DNA of 16,736 bases, from assembly GCA_016296675.1 (NCBI GenBank), contig JAEDIV010000044.1, forward strand, positions 1 through 16,736, given 5' to 3'. The notes under the pieces were generated by a model. It ran no database searches. It was not told the DNA's origin and worked only from the letters and a program-made list of their open reading frames with translations. The DNA is from Clostridia bacterium (lineage in GTDB: Bacteria; Bacillota; Clostridia; Christensenellales; Aristaeellaceae). Positions 1 to 8,529 of this stretch are shown here, piece by piece. Position numbers and translations under genes: made by a program. Within the stretch, counting starts at the first letter, position 1. Each line of letters opens with the position of its first letter.

Positions 1-330
1 GACGGATATTTCTGGTATGTGGGCAGAGTGGACGACGTTATCAAGTCCTCCGGCTACAGAATCGGGCCGTTTGAAATCGAAAGCGTCATTATGGAGCTTC
101 CCTATGTCCTTGAGTGCGGCGTATCCGCTTCTCCCGATGAAATCCGCGGCCAGGTGGTCAAGGCGTCGATTGTTCTTACCAAGGGCACAGAACCTACCGA
201 GGAACTTAAAAAGGAAATCCAGAACTACGTCAAGAAGAAGACCGCGCCTTACAAATATCCGCGCATTGTTGTTTTCCGTGATGAATTGCCTAAGACCACA
301 AGCGGCAAGATTCAGAGGAATAAACTGTAA
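1..330 (+). CDS. AMP-forming acyl-CoA synthetase, C-terminal end (5' truncated by window)
   Basis: This is the last 109 codons of an adenylate-forming acyl-CoA synthetase; the reading frame is open from base 1 and the start lies outside the window. The visible part is the mobile C-terminal domain. It shows the hinge motif GRVDDVIKSSGYRIGPFEIE (A8 region), where the domain rotates between adenylation and thioesterification. It ends in PKTTSGKIQRNKL, whose Gly-Lys supplies the catalytic lysine of the adenylation step. The SSGYRIGPFEIES wording resembles the acetyl-CoA/medium-chain (ACS/ACSM) branch more than the FadD branch; this is my reading, not a computed placement. The next gene set has its own promoter and T-box, so this gene is probably a separate transcript, although its likely substrate (a short or medium carboxylic acid) would fit the operon downstream. 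Confidence 0.93.
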   Translation, partial: DGYFWYVGRVDDVIKSSGYRIGPFEIESVIMELPYVLECGVSASPDEIRGQVVKASIVLTKGTEPTEELKKEIQNYVKKKTAPYKYPRIVVFRDELPKTTSGKIQRNKL

Positions 331-387
331 TATTCCGCTGAATTTGCAGGACGAAATGTTAAAAATCCCATTTTTGCGCGGATTCTC

Positions 388-416
388 ATTGACAAATTGC
401 GCGTGAAATGGTATAG
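388..416 (+). promoter_or_regulatory. Sigma-A-type promoter of the T-box operon
   Basis: TTGACA (388-393) is separated by 17 bases from TATAGT (411-416), close to the vegetative consensus. Transcription would begin near base 423, a short distance before the 5' side of T-box stem I, which is where a T-box leader should start. Confidence 0.85.
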
Positions 417-437
417 TTTCTCCATTGCAAATTCAAA

Positions 438-718
438 TGCTATGACGGAACCAGGTTCCCTTCCCACCTGTTTCAGAGAGCCGCGTTTGGTGTGAGGCGG
501 CACAGAGTGATTGGAATCATCTCCTTCCCGAGCAGGATGCCTGAACGGAGGAATTCAGAAGGATTTTCTTCAGTAAGGCGTCACGGTTCGCCCCGTTACC
601 ATGGCGCAGGGTTTGTTGGAACCCCAAATGAGCGGATTGCCTTCGGGCAGTCAATTCGGGTGGTACCGCGATATCATTTATCGCCCCGGAAACAGGTGTT
701 TCCGGGGCGCGTTTTTTT
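438..718 (+). promoter_or_regulatory. T-box riboswitch leader, probably isoleucine-specific (ATC specifier)
   Basis: The signature T-box sequence GGGTGGTACCGCG lies at 658-670, just before a terminator. Stem I can be drawn: TGCT 438-441 pairs with AGCA 531-534, followed by a GA-rich kink-turn, then GGAA 447-450 with TTCC 525-528. Higher up, CACCTGT 465-471 pairs with ACAG/GTG 502-509, and the AGAGAG (475-480) and GGTGTGAG distal motifs follow. Stem III is a six-pair TTCG tetraloop hairpin at 636-651. In the specifier loop the best codon is ATC at 516-518, followed by the expected purine A519, giving isoleucine. The T-box bulge TGGT (661-664) predicts discriminator base A, which fits Ile, Leu and Val tRNAs but not Ser. 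Uncharged tRNA would favour the antiterminator and switch on the operon starting at 778. The T-box call is very secure; the specifier is less so. Confidence 0.95.
682..718 (+). terminator. T-box intrinsic terminator
   Basis: A perfect 12-pair stem (682-693 with 698-709) closes on the four-base loop AGGT and is followed by seven T residues at 712-718. The T-box sequence lies immediately upstream, so this is the regulated terminator of the riboswitch. Confidence 0.95.
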
Positions 719-777
719 CGTAAATTTGATTTTGCAATGGATTCGGGGAATATGTCCCCATAAAGGAGCTGGGAAAT

Positions 778-2172
778 ATGAAAACCATTAAGCTTGTTGA
801 AATGACCCTTTCGAAAAATCAGGGCATGAGCTTCAAAGAGAAGCTGGAATGCGCGCGCATTTTGGATGCGATTCATGTGGACGTCATCGAAACGTGCGCT
901 GTTGCAGGCGTTAAGGCCAACGAAATTCTGGTAAAGAGCGTATCTGCCCAGACGACAAACAGCATCGTTTCCTGCCCGGTTCTTTCGCTTAATGAAGTCG
1001 ATGGCGCGTGGGCTTCTGTCAAGGACGCGAAAAAGGCAAGGCTCAATGTCAAGCTGCCCGTATCGATTGTTCAGATGGAATATATGTATAAGAAAAAGCC
1101 CGCGCAGATGCTTGAAATGATTTCCGAGGTCGTTGCAAAGGCCAAGAGCGTTTGCGAGGACGTAGAGTTTACGGCGCTGGACGCAACCAGAGCAGAAGGC
1201 AGCTTCCTGATTCAGGCGATTGGAAAGGCTGTTTCTGCCGGCGCAGACACGGTTACTGTATCGGACGACGCAGGCGAAATGCTGCCGGATGAATTCGGCG
1301 CGTTTATCAAAAGCATTTATGTGGGCGTTCCCGAGCTTCATGAAAAAAATGTCGGCGTAAAAACCGGAAATGCGCTGAGCATGGCCTGCGCCTGTGCGTT
1401 TGAAGCCGTCCGTGCCGGCGCAAACCAGATTTCTGTGTGCGCTTCCTGCGATCAGCCGGGTCTTGAAGAGATGACAGCGATTCTTTCTGCGCGCGGCGAA
1501 AAATGCGGCGTTGTGTGCAATGTAGACAAAACCGCCATCAAGCGCGCTGTTTCCCAGATCGCCCGCTTTGACCGCGTGAAGCCGCGCGAAGCGCTTAACG
1601 GCGCAGAGGAAGTAGCGCCCGCGGTTCCCGAAAAGGAACTGGATAAAAATGCCGATATCAATAAGGTGATGAGGGCGGCAAGCCTTCTGGGCTATGATCT
1701 TTCCGCAGAGGATCTTGCAAAAGTATATGAAGCGTTTATGAACGTTGCCAGCAAAAGAGCTGTCGATTCAAGGGAACTGGACGCCATCATCGCGACCGTT
1801 GCGCTTCAGGTTCCACCGACGTACCGCCTGTCCAGCTATGTTGTCAACAGCGGAAACATCATCAGCGCCACCGCACACGTTGTTCTTGACAAGGCAGGCG
1901 ATGCGGTTCAAGGCCTTTCCACCGGCGACGGACCGATCGACGCGGCGTTCATGGCGATTGAAAAGATTGTCGGCCATCACTATGAACTGGACGATTTTGA
2001 GATTCAGTCTGTAACCAGCGGCCGCGAGGCCATGGGTGAAGCGCTCGTAAAGCTTCGCGACGGCGGCAAGCTCTATTCCGGACGCGGCATTTCCACCGAC
2101 ATCATCGGCGCGTCCATCCGCGCATATCTGAATGCGCTCAATAAAATTGTCTACAGGGAGACGAATGTATGA
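778..2172 (+). CDS. 2-isopropylmalate synthase-like protein with degenerate active site and retained LeuA regulatory domain
   Basis: This 464-residue protein has the layout of the DRE-TIM metallolyase family (LeuA, citramalate and homocitrate synthases). It has a TIM barrel over about residues 1-280, a linker, and a LeuA-type allosteric domain over about 335-460 with STGDGPIDAAFMAIEKI and GRGISTDIIGASIRAYLNA. Family landmarks remain in LDATRAEGSFL and in the region after it. The catalytic signatures are gone, however. The usual TLRDGEQ is replaced by TLSKNQG (residues 10-16), losing the catalytic Arg and a metal-binding Asp. The usual HCHND is replaced by KTGNA (195-199), losing both metal-binding His. 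It is therefore unlikely to condense acetyl-CoA with a 2-oxo acid. A role as an amino acid sensor or partner subunit is possible but unproven. AAAGGAGC at 761-768 sets the ATG. It is first in the T-box operon and overlaps the next gene by ATGA. Confidence 0.85.
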   Translation: MKTIKLVEMTLSKNQGMSFKEKLECARILDAIHVDVIETCAVAGVKANEILVKSVSAQTTNSIVSCPVLSLNEVDGAWASVKDAKKARLNVKLPVSIVQMEYMYKKKPAQMLEMISEVVAKAKSVCEDVEFTALDATRAEGSFLIQAIGKAVSAGADTVTVSDDAGEMLPDEFGAFIKSIYVGVPELHEKNVGVKTGNALSMACACAFEAVRAGANQISVCASCDQPGLEEMTAILSARGEKCGVVCNVDKTAIKRAVSQIARFDRVKPREALNGAEEVAPAVPEKELDKNADINKVMRAASLLGYDLSAEDLAKVYEAFMNVASKRAVDSRELDAIIATVALQVPPTYRLSSYVVNSGNIISATAHVVLDKAGDAVQGLSTGDGPIDAAFMAIEKIVGHHYELDDFEIQSVTSGREAMGEALVKLRDGGKLYSGRGISTDIIGASIRAYLNALNKIVYRETNV

Positions 2173-4682
2173 AGCTTTCTGTATCAACTTTCGGCTGGAA
2201 CAATTTTTCATTTGCGGATTTCGTGTCTGTAGCCAGGGAAATGCGGCTTGACGGCATCGAAATTCACGATATCGGCGAGAGTCGCTTTACCGGCGTCGGC
2301 GCTCCGTTTCAGAAAAATGAAATCGATCATACGGTAAGATCATTAAAAGCGCTGGGCCTTTCCGTCACGTGCCTGGATGCGCGCATGAATCCTGCAGAGG
2401 CTGATGAAAACGGCGATAAGGTTCAGGAAATCAAAAATCTGATTGCGTTTGCAGAAAAGGTCGGCGCGCCGTTCGTTCGCCTGCGCGCGCTTTCAACGGG
2501 CGAAGGCGAAGAAGCGGAAAACGCAAACGTCAAGGCGCTTGTATATCAGGTTCTGCCGTTTGCGCAGAAAAAAGATGTTACGCTTCTGATCGAAACCTGC
2601 GGCATTTTCGCGGACACTTCGCGCCTTGTCGGCATTTTGAATGAGTTTGCCTGCGACAATCTGGCAGCGCTGTGGGATGTGCACCATCCGTACCGCGTGA
2701 TGGGCGAAAAGCCGGAAAAGACCATCACCAATCTCGGCGCCTATGTAAAGCATGTGCATCTTAAAGACAGTATTATTAGAGACGGTAAGTGCGAATATTG
2801 TCTGCTGGGCGAAGGAACGCTGCCGATGAAGGAGATTTTCGGCGCGCTGAGGTCCGTAAGCTACGACGGCTTCTATTCCCTGGAGTGGGATCCGAAGTGG
2901 CTTGAAGAGCTGGACGATCCGAGCGTTGTCTATGCCCACTTTGCTTCCTTTGTAAAGAATTTTGAGCCCGCGCCCGCATGGGAGCAGGGTTTGTATCTGA
3001 ACAGGGCGGGAGACGGCAGATATGTATGGAAGCATGATACTTTGATCGACTGCACTTTCCCGCAGGTGCTTGACCGAATGGTCAAGGAATTTCCGGATCA
3101 GCTGTGCTTTAAATACACCACCCTCGATTACACCCGCACTTATTCCGAATTCAGGGACGACGTGGACACCTGCGCCCGCGCGCTGATTTCGATGGGCGTA
3201 AAAAGAGACAGCCATGTCACCGTTTGGGCAACCAATGTGCCCGCATGGTATATTGCGTTCTGGGCGACGACCAAAATCGGCGCGACGCTTGTTACCATGA
3301 ACACCGCCTACAAAATCGCCGAGGCGGAATACCTTTTAAGGCAGTCCGATACCCACACGCTCATTATGGTGGACGGCTACCGCGATTCCAATTATGTGGA
3401 CATCATGGAAAGACTGTGCCCCGAGCTCAAGGATACCGTTCCCGGAGAGCCGCTGCACTCGAAAAGACTTCCGTTCCTAAGAAACGTCGTAACTGTCGGC
3501 TTCAGGATGGACGGCTGCTTAACGTTTGATGAGATGATGGACCGCGCGCCCATGGTGCCGCTTGAAGAAGTCCACAGGCGCGCCGCCGAAATCAAAGGCG
3601 ACGACGTTGCCAACATGCAGTACACTTCCGGTACCACCGGCTTCCCCAAGGGCGTAATGCTGACCCACAGGGGCGTTGTCAACAACGGAAAATGCATCGG
3701 CGACCGAATGGATCTTTCTACCGCCGACCGCATGATGATTCAGGTGCCCATGTTCCACTGCTTCGGCATGGTGCTTTCCATGACCGCGTCCATGACGCAC
3801 GGAACGACGATGTGTCCGCTGCCGTATTTTTCGCCCAAGCCCGCGCTCGACTGCGTGCACCGCGAAAAGATCACCTGCTTTAACGGCGTTCCCACGATGT
3901 TTATCGCCATGCTTGCGCACCCGGATTTTGAAAAGGTGGACTTTTCTCACATGCGGACCGGCATCATGGCCGGCGCGAACTGCCCCGAAAGCGTTATGCG
4001 CGAGGCGGCCAGGCGCATGAATATGACCGGCATCGTATCTGTCTACGGACAGACAGAAGCCGCGCCCGGCTGCACGATGAGCAGATGCTATGAGGATTCT
4101 TTGGACGTCCGCACCCAGACGGTCGGCTGCGCGCTTGCGGAAATCGAATGCAGAATTGTGGATCCCGTCACCGGAAAGGAACTTCCCGATGGCGAGCAGG
4201 GTGAGTTTGTCACCAGAGGCTACAATATCATGAAGGGCTATTACAAGATGCCCTCCGCTACCGCCGAGGCCATCGATAAAGAGGGCTGGCTGCATACCGG
4301 AGATCTTTGCATCCGTGATAAGGACGGCAATTACCGCGTAACCGGAAGACTTAAAGACATGATCATCAGAGGCGGTGAAAACATTTATCCGCGCGAGATC
4401 GAAGAGTTTTTGATCACCCATGACAAGATCTCCGACGTTCAGGTCATCGGTGTTCCAGATGAGCAGTACGGCGAGGAAATCATGGCCTGTGTCATTGTCC
4501 GCGAAGGCGAAGAAATGACCGAAGAGGATGTAAAGGCTTATGTCCGCGCCAACATGGCCCGCCATAAAGTGCCCAAGTATATCTGGTTTGTCGACAAGTT
4601 CATCATGAACGACGCAGGCAAAATTCAGAAATACAAGATGCGCGAAAAGGCTGCGGAAATATTTGGCCTTTCAAAATCATAA
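2169..4682 (+). CDS. Fusion of xylose-isomerase-like TIM barrel (sugar phosphate isomerase/epimerase family) with AMP-forming acyl-CoA ligase
   Basis: This is one uninterrupted 837-residue frame. Residues 1 to about 265 form an AP-endonuclease-2/xylose-isomerase-like barrel with a plausible full metal site: E142 in LLIETCG, D170 and H172/H173 in LWDVHHPY, H195/H197 in HVHLKDS, and E239 in SLEWDPKW. Residues from about 285 form an acyl-CoA ligase of FadD-like type. Its motifs are YTSGTTGFPKG at 485, YGQTE at 626, the hinge GRLKDMIIRGGENIYPRE at 726, and the C-terminal AGKIQKYKMRE with catalytic K818. The ligase half should make acyl-AMP and then acyl-CoA from a carboxylic acid. Beside an aminotransferase and VOR, a branched short-chain acid is the likely substrate (inference). 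The barrel's reaction is unknown. The start overlaps the previous stop (ATGA), so the two are translationally coupled. Confidence 0.9.
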   Translation: MKLSVSTFGWNNFSFADFVSVAREMRLDGIEIHDIGESRFTGVGAPFQKNEIDHTVRSLKALGLSVTCLDARMNPAEADENGDKVQEIKNLIAFAEKVGAPFVRLRALSTGEGEEAENANVKALVYQVLPFAQKKDVTLLIETCGIFADTSRLVGILNEFACDNLAALWDVHHPYRVMGEKPEKTITNLGAYVKHVHLKDSIIRDGKCEYCLLGEGTLPMKEIFGALRSVSYDGFYSLEWDPKWLEELDDPSVVYAHFASFVKNFEPAPAWEQGLYLNRAGDGRYVWKHDTLIDCTFPQVLDRMVKEFPDQLCFKYTTLDYTRTYSEFRDDVDTCARALISMGVKRDSHVTVWATNVPAWYIAFWATTKIGATLVTMNTAYKIAEAEYLLRQSDTHTLIMVDGYRDSNYVDIMERLCPELKDTVPGEPLHSKRLPFLRNVVTVGFRMDGCLTFDEMMDRAPMVPLEEVHRRAAEIKGDDVANMQYTSGTTGFPKGVMLTHRGVVNNGKCIGDRMDLSTADRMMIQVPMFHCFGMVLSMTASMTHGTTMCPLPYFSPKPALDCVHREKITCFNGVPTMFIAMLAHPDFEKVDFSHMRTGIMAGANCPESVMREAARRMNMTGIVSVYGQTEAAPGCTMSRCYEDSLDVRTQTVGCALAEIECRIVDPVTGKELPDGEQGEFVTRGYNIMKGYYKMPSATAEAIDKEGWLHTGDLCIRDKDGNYRVTGRLKDMIIRGGENIYPREIEEFLITHDKISDVQVIGVPDEQYGEEIMACVIVREGEEMTEEDVKAYVRANMARHKVPKYIWFVDKFIMNDAGKIQKYKMREKAAEIFGLSKS

Positions 4683-4737
4683 TGATATAACATTTGCGCT
4701 GTATAATGTGTTCAGATTTGAAACGGAGGTATATACG

Positions 4738-5802
4738 ATGGAAATCCGTATTGAGAAAAACATGAATCCGAAGATGAAGCCGCAGGATGCCAGCAAGCTT
4801 GGCTTTGGCAAAGTGTTTACCGATCACATGTTTGTGATGGAATTTGACCGCGAAAACGGCTGGCATGACGCGCGCATTGTGCCTTATGGAAACATTTCCA
4901 TTTCTCCCGCGTCTACCGTGCTTCATTACGGCGCGGAGATCTTTGAGGGTATGAAGGCGTACCGTCGTCCGGACGGCGAAATTCAGCTGTTCCGCCCCAT
5001 GGACAACTTTGACCGAATGAACGATTCTGCAGACAGACTCTGCCTTCCGAGAATCGACGGCGAATTCTGCTTAAAGGCGCTGAAGACCCTGATTGACATC
5101 GACCGCGACTGGGTTCCTTCTGCAGAAGGCGCATCTCTCTACATCCGTCCGTTCCTTTTCGGAAACGATCCGTTCCTGGGCGTTCACACCGTAAACAACG
5201 CAACCTTCATCATCATTCTTTCGCCTTCCGGTTCCTATTATAAGGAAGGCGTGAATCCCGTCCGCATCATGATCGAAACCGAGGACGTACGCGCGGTTCG
5301 CGGCGGCACCGGCTACGCCAAGTGCGGCGGCAACTACGCAGCCTCCATGCGCGCCGGCGAAAAGGCCGAGAAGAAGGGCTTCGCCCAGGTTCTGTGGCTG
5401 GACGGCGTTGAGCGCAAGTATGTCGAGGAAGTCGGTTCCATGAACGTTATGTTCAAAATTAAGGGAACCGTCGTAACACCCAAGCTCACGGGCTCTGTTC
5501 TTCCCGGTATTACGAGAAGAAGCTGCATCGCGCTTCTTGAAAAGTGGGGCATTCCGGTAGAAGAGAGACTTCTTTCCGTGGACGAGCTTGCTGAAGCTGT
5601 AAAGACAGGCGATTTGGAAGAAGCGTTCGGCTGCGGAACGGCAGCGGTCGTGTCTCCCATCGGCGAACTCTCTGTGGACGATGTGCCCTATGTTGTAAAC
5701 GGCGGAAACATCGGCCCGGTTACCCGGAAGCTGTATGACGAACTGACCGGCATCCAGTGGGGCAAGAAGGAAGACACTTTCGGATGGACGGAGAAAATTT
5801 AA
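4738..5802 (+). CDS. ilvE: Branched-chain amino acid aminotransferase
   Basis: This fold-type IV PLP aminotransferase of 354 residues reversibly moves the amino group between glutamate and the 2-oxo acids of Leu, Ile and Val. The PLP lysine is K195 in GGTGYAKCGGNYAAS, the classic BCAT motif. LHYGAEIFEGMKAY, YIRPFLFG and VEEVGSMNVMFKIKG are also BCAT landmarks, as is LTGSVLPGITRRS before the C-terminal part. Length matches the family. I chose the ATG at 4738 over an upstream in-frame ATG at 4663 because 4663 lies inside the previous gene and ACGGAGGT stands at 4722-4729. A TATAAT at 4702-4707 in the 55-base gap might be an internal promoter, but I see no convincing -35. Its position between an acyl-CoA ligase and VOR suggests it performs the last, aminating step of the operon's pathway. 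Confidence 0.96.
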   Translation: MEIRIEKNMNPKMKPQDASKLGFGKVFTDHMFVMEFDRENGWHDARIVPYGNISISPASTVLHYGAEIFEGMKAYRRPDGEIQLFRPMDNFDRMNDSADRLCLPRIDGEFCLKALKTLIDIDRDWVPSAEGASLYIRPFLFGNDPFLGVHTVNNATFIIILSPSGSYYKEGVNPVRIMIETEDVRAVRGGTGYAKCGGNYAASMRAGEKAEKKGFAQVLWLDGVERKYVEEVGSMNVMFKIKGTVVTPKLTGSVLPGITRRSCIALLEKWGIPVEERLLSVDELAEAVKTGDLEEAFGCGTAAVVSPIGELSVDDVPYVVNGGNIGPVTRKLYDELTGIQWGKKEDTFGWTEKI

Positions 5803-6471
5803 GTGAAAAGAGTAACGCTTTTTTCAGGTCACTACGGAAGCGGCAAAACCAATATCGCAGTCAATTATGCGCTGGGTCTTTCGAAGGAAGGGCATAAAAC
5901 GCTGATTGCCGATCTTGATATTGTAAACCCGTACTTCAGAACAAGAGACAGCGAGGAAGCGCTCAAGGAAGCGGGCGTTGAAATCGTGGTTTCGAGCTAC
6001 GCCAATACAAATGTCGATGTTCCCGCGCTGCCCGAAGAAATGTACAGGATCATTGACGATAAGGAAACGCACGCTGTCGTGGACGTGGGCGGCGACGACC
6101 GCGGCGCGCTTGCGCTTGGCAGGCTGGCTGCGAAGCTCATGGAAGAAAACGATTACGAAATGGTATTCGTGATGAATTTCTACCGTCCCCTTACCCGGAC
6201 GGCGGATCAGCTTATACAGGTGCTTCGGGAAGTGGAAATTGCTTCCGGCATGAAAGTGACGGCGCTTTTGAACAATTCCAATCTTGGACAGCTTACTGAA
6301 AGCATGGACATCGAAAAAACGGACGCGCTTGCAAAAGAGGTTTCTGAAAAAACGAATCTCCCGCTTCTGGGCACGACCGTAAGAGAAGACCTTGTTTCGA
6401 AAGTCAAAGGAAAAGTTTTTAATCCCATGCCCATACGGCTTCATTTCCGTGACGAATGGGCGATTTATTGA
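5803..6471 (+). CDS. P-loop NTPase of the CobQ/MinD/ParA type, function unknown
   Basis: This 222-residue SIMIBI-class nucleotide-binding protein begins with FSGHYGSGKTN (Walker A, K15) and continues with LIADLDIVNPYFRTRD, where Asp in DLD resembles the switch region of ParA/MinD/CobQ proteins. VVDVGGDDRGALALGRL resembles a Walker B region with an unusual Gly-Asp-Asp. No CxxC pair typical of Mrp/NBP35 iron-sulfur carriers is visible, and no membrane segment. The start is a GTG directly after the TAA of the aminotransferase gene, with a purine-rich site (GGACGGAG) inside the end of that gene. It is followed after 19 bases by the ferredoxin-like VOR subunit. The placement suggests help with assembly, cofactor loading or regulation of VOR, but nothing in the sequence shows which. 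Confidence 0.85.
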   Translation: MKRVTLFSGHYGSGKTNIAVNYALGLSKEGHKTLIADLDIVNPYFRTRDSEEALKEAGVEIVVSSYANTNVDVPALPEEMYRIIDDKETHAVVDVGGDDRGALALGRLAAKLMEENDYEMVFVMNFYRPLTRTADQLIQVLREVEIASGMKVTALLNNSNLGQLTESMDIEKTDALAKEVSEKTNLPLLGTTVREDLVSKVKGKVFNPMPIRLHFRDEWAIY

Positions 6472-6490
6472 TAAAACGGAGGAAAAACAA

Positions 6491-6697
6491 ATGGCAAAAG
6501 TAACGTTCCGCGAAGAAAGATGCAAGGGCTGCGGCCTTTGCGTGGGCGCCTGTCCCAAGAAAATCGTCGCGCTTGACGAAACGAAACTGAATGCACAGGG
6601 ACATCATCCGGCAAAGGTCACGGAGCCTGAAAAGTGCATCGGCTGCGCTTTCTGCGCGACCATGTGCCCGGACTGTGTGATTACGGTGGAAAGGTAG
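6491..6697 (+). CDS. 2-oxoacid:ferredoxin oxidoreductase, delta (ferredoxin-like) subunit
   Basis: This 68-residue protein carries two [4Fe-4S] motifs, CKGCGLCVGACP near the N-terminus and CIGCAFCATMCP near the C-terminus, which pass electrons between the TPP site of the enzyme and external ferredoxin. The short size and the position directly ahead of the alpha, beta and gamma genes mark it as the delta subunit of a four-subunit VOR/KOR complex and not a free ferredoxin. ACGGAGG at 6476-6482 precedes the ATG. A longer frame starting at 6392 would overlap the preceding gene and lacks a ribosome binding site. Confidence 0.95.
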   Translation: MAKVTFREERCKGCGLCVGACPKKIVALDETKLNAQGHHPAKVTEPEKCIGCAFCATMCPDCVITVER

Positions 6698-6709
6698 GAA
6701 ACAAAAGTT

Positions 6710-7776
6710 ATGGCAGATAAAGTGCTTATGAAGGGCAACGAAGCCCTGGCTGAAGCCGCCATCATGGCCGGCTGCCGCCATTATTTCGGCTATCCCATCA
6801 CGCCCCAGACGGAAGTAGCCGCGTATCTGGCAAAGCGTATGCCTCAGATCGGCGGAACCTTCCTTCAGGCAGAAAGCGAAGTTGCCGCCATCAATATGGT
6901 TATCGGCGTTGCCTCCGCAGGCAAACGCGTTATGACTTCCTCTTCCAGCCCCGGAATCTCCTTAAAGAGCGAAGGCATCAGCTACCTGGCCGGCTGCGAT
7001 CTTCCCGCGCTCATCGTAAACGTGCAGAGGGGTGGCCCCGGTCTCGGCGGCATTCAGCCCAGCCAGTCCGACTATTTCCAGGCGACCCGCGGCGCAGGCC
7101 ACGGAGACTTCAGAATGCTGGTGCTCGCGCCCGCATCCGTTCAGGAAATGGCAAGCCTCGTGTTCAAGGGCTTTGATCTTGCCGACAAATACCGCATGAC
7201 CACCATGATCCTTGCCGACGGAACCATGGGTCAGATGATGGAGCCCGTATCCCTTGACATGGGCGAGGTGAAAAATTACGATAAGCCCTGGGCCGTCACC
7301 GGCACGAAGGGCGAAAGAACCCATAACATCGTAAACTCCCTGTCTCTTCTTCCGGAGGAGCTTGAACAGTGGAATATCAGAAGATATGAAATGTACAGGC
7401 GGATCGAAGAAACGGAAGCCATGTATGAAGAGTTCATGACGGAAGACGCTGACGTTGTGGTTGTAGCGTTCGGCGTTGCGGCCCGCGTTGCCAGAAATGC
7501 CATTGTCGCGGCGCGCGAAAAGGGAATTAAAGCGGGCATGATCCGCCCGATTACCCTGTGGCCGTTCCCCAAAAAGGTTCTTTTTGAGAAAGCGAAAACC
7601 GCGAAAGCTTTTGTTTCCGTTGAACTCAATATGGGCCAGATGATCGAGGATGTCGAGCTTGCCATCCGCTGCTCCCGTCCCGTATATCTGTGCTCCAGAA
7701 CCGGCGGCATGATTCCCACGCCCGATCAGGTGCTTTTAAGCATCGAAGAAGCAAACGCGAAAGGAGAGTGTGAATA

Positions 7777-7777
<1 letters not shown>
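6710..7777 (+). CDS. vorB: 2-oxoacid:ferredoxin oxidoreductase alpha subunit, VorB type (2-ketoisovalerate family)
   Basis: This is the 355-residue alpha subunit that, with beta, forms the TPP active site interconverting a 2-oxo acid plus CoA with acyl-CoA, CO2 and reduced ferredoxin. The N-terminal domain shows KGNEALAEAAIMAGCRHYF, GYPITPQTEVAAYLAKRMP, LQAESEVAAINMVIGVASAG and TSSSSPGISLKSEGISYLAG, wording I associate with VorB (3-methyl-2-oxobutanoate-specific) sequences more than 2-oxoglutarate enzymes. VQRGGPGLGGIQPSQSDYFQ is also typical. The C-terminal half is the domain II pyrimidine-binding partner. Substrate range cannot be fixed from sequence, but the aminotransferase and acyl-CoA ligase in the same operon support branched-chain substrates. 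The stop overlaps the ATG of the beta gene by one base (TAATG). Confidence 0.93.

Positions 7778-8525
<748 letters not shown>

Positions 8526-8529
<4 letters not shown>

Noticed and set aside
331..387. Possible terminator of the first acyl-CoA synthetase (AAAAATCCCATTTTTG)
   Set aside because: The stem would be only A-T pairs around a tiny loop with no GC core and no T tract after it, so I do not call it.
517..1341. Long minus-strand open frame (274 codons) across the T-box and the start of the LeuA-like gene
   Set aside because: It runs through the riboswitch and antisense to a clearly coding frame, has no recognisable family wording and no ribosome binding site. It is a shadow of the plus-strand gene.
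3519..4565. 348-codon minus-strand open frame opposite the acyl-CoA ligase half
   Set aside because: Antisense to an intact ligase with all motifs; His- and Gly-rich composition typical of a shadow frame.
4663..4737. Earlier in-frame ATG for the aminotransferase
   Set aside because: It lies inside the end of the preceding ligase gene, has no ribosome binding site, and the extra residues are not typical of the family. ACGGAGGT before 4738 decides the start.
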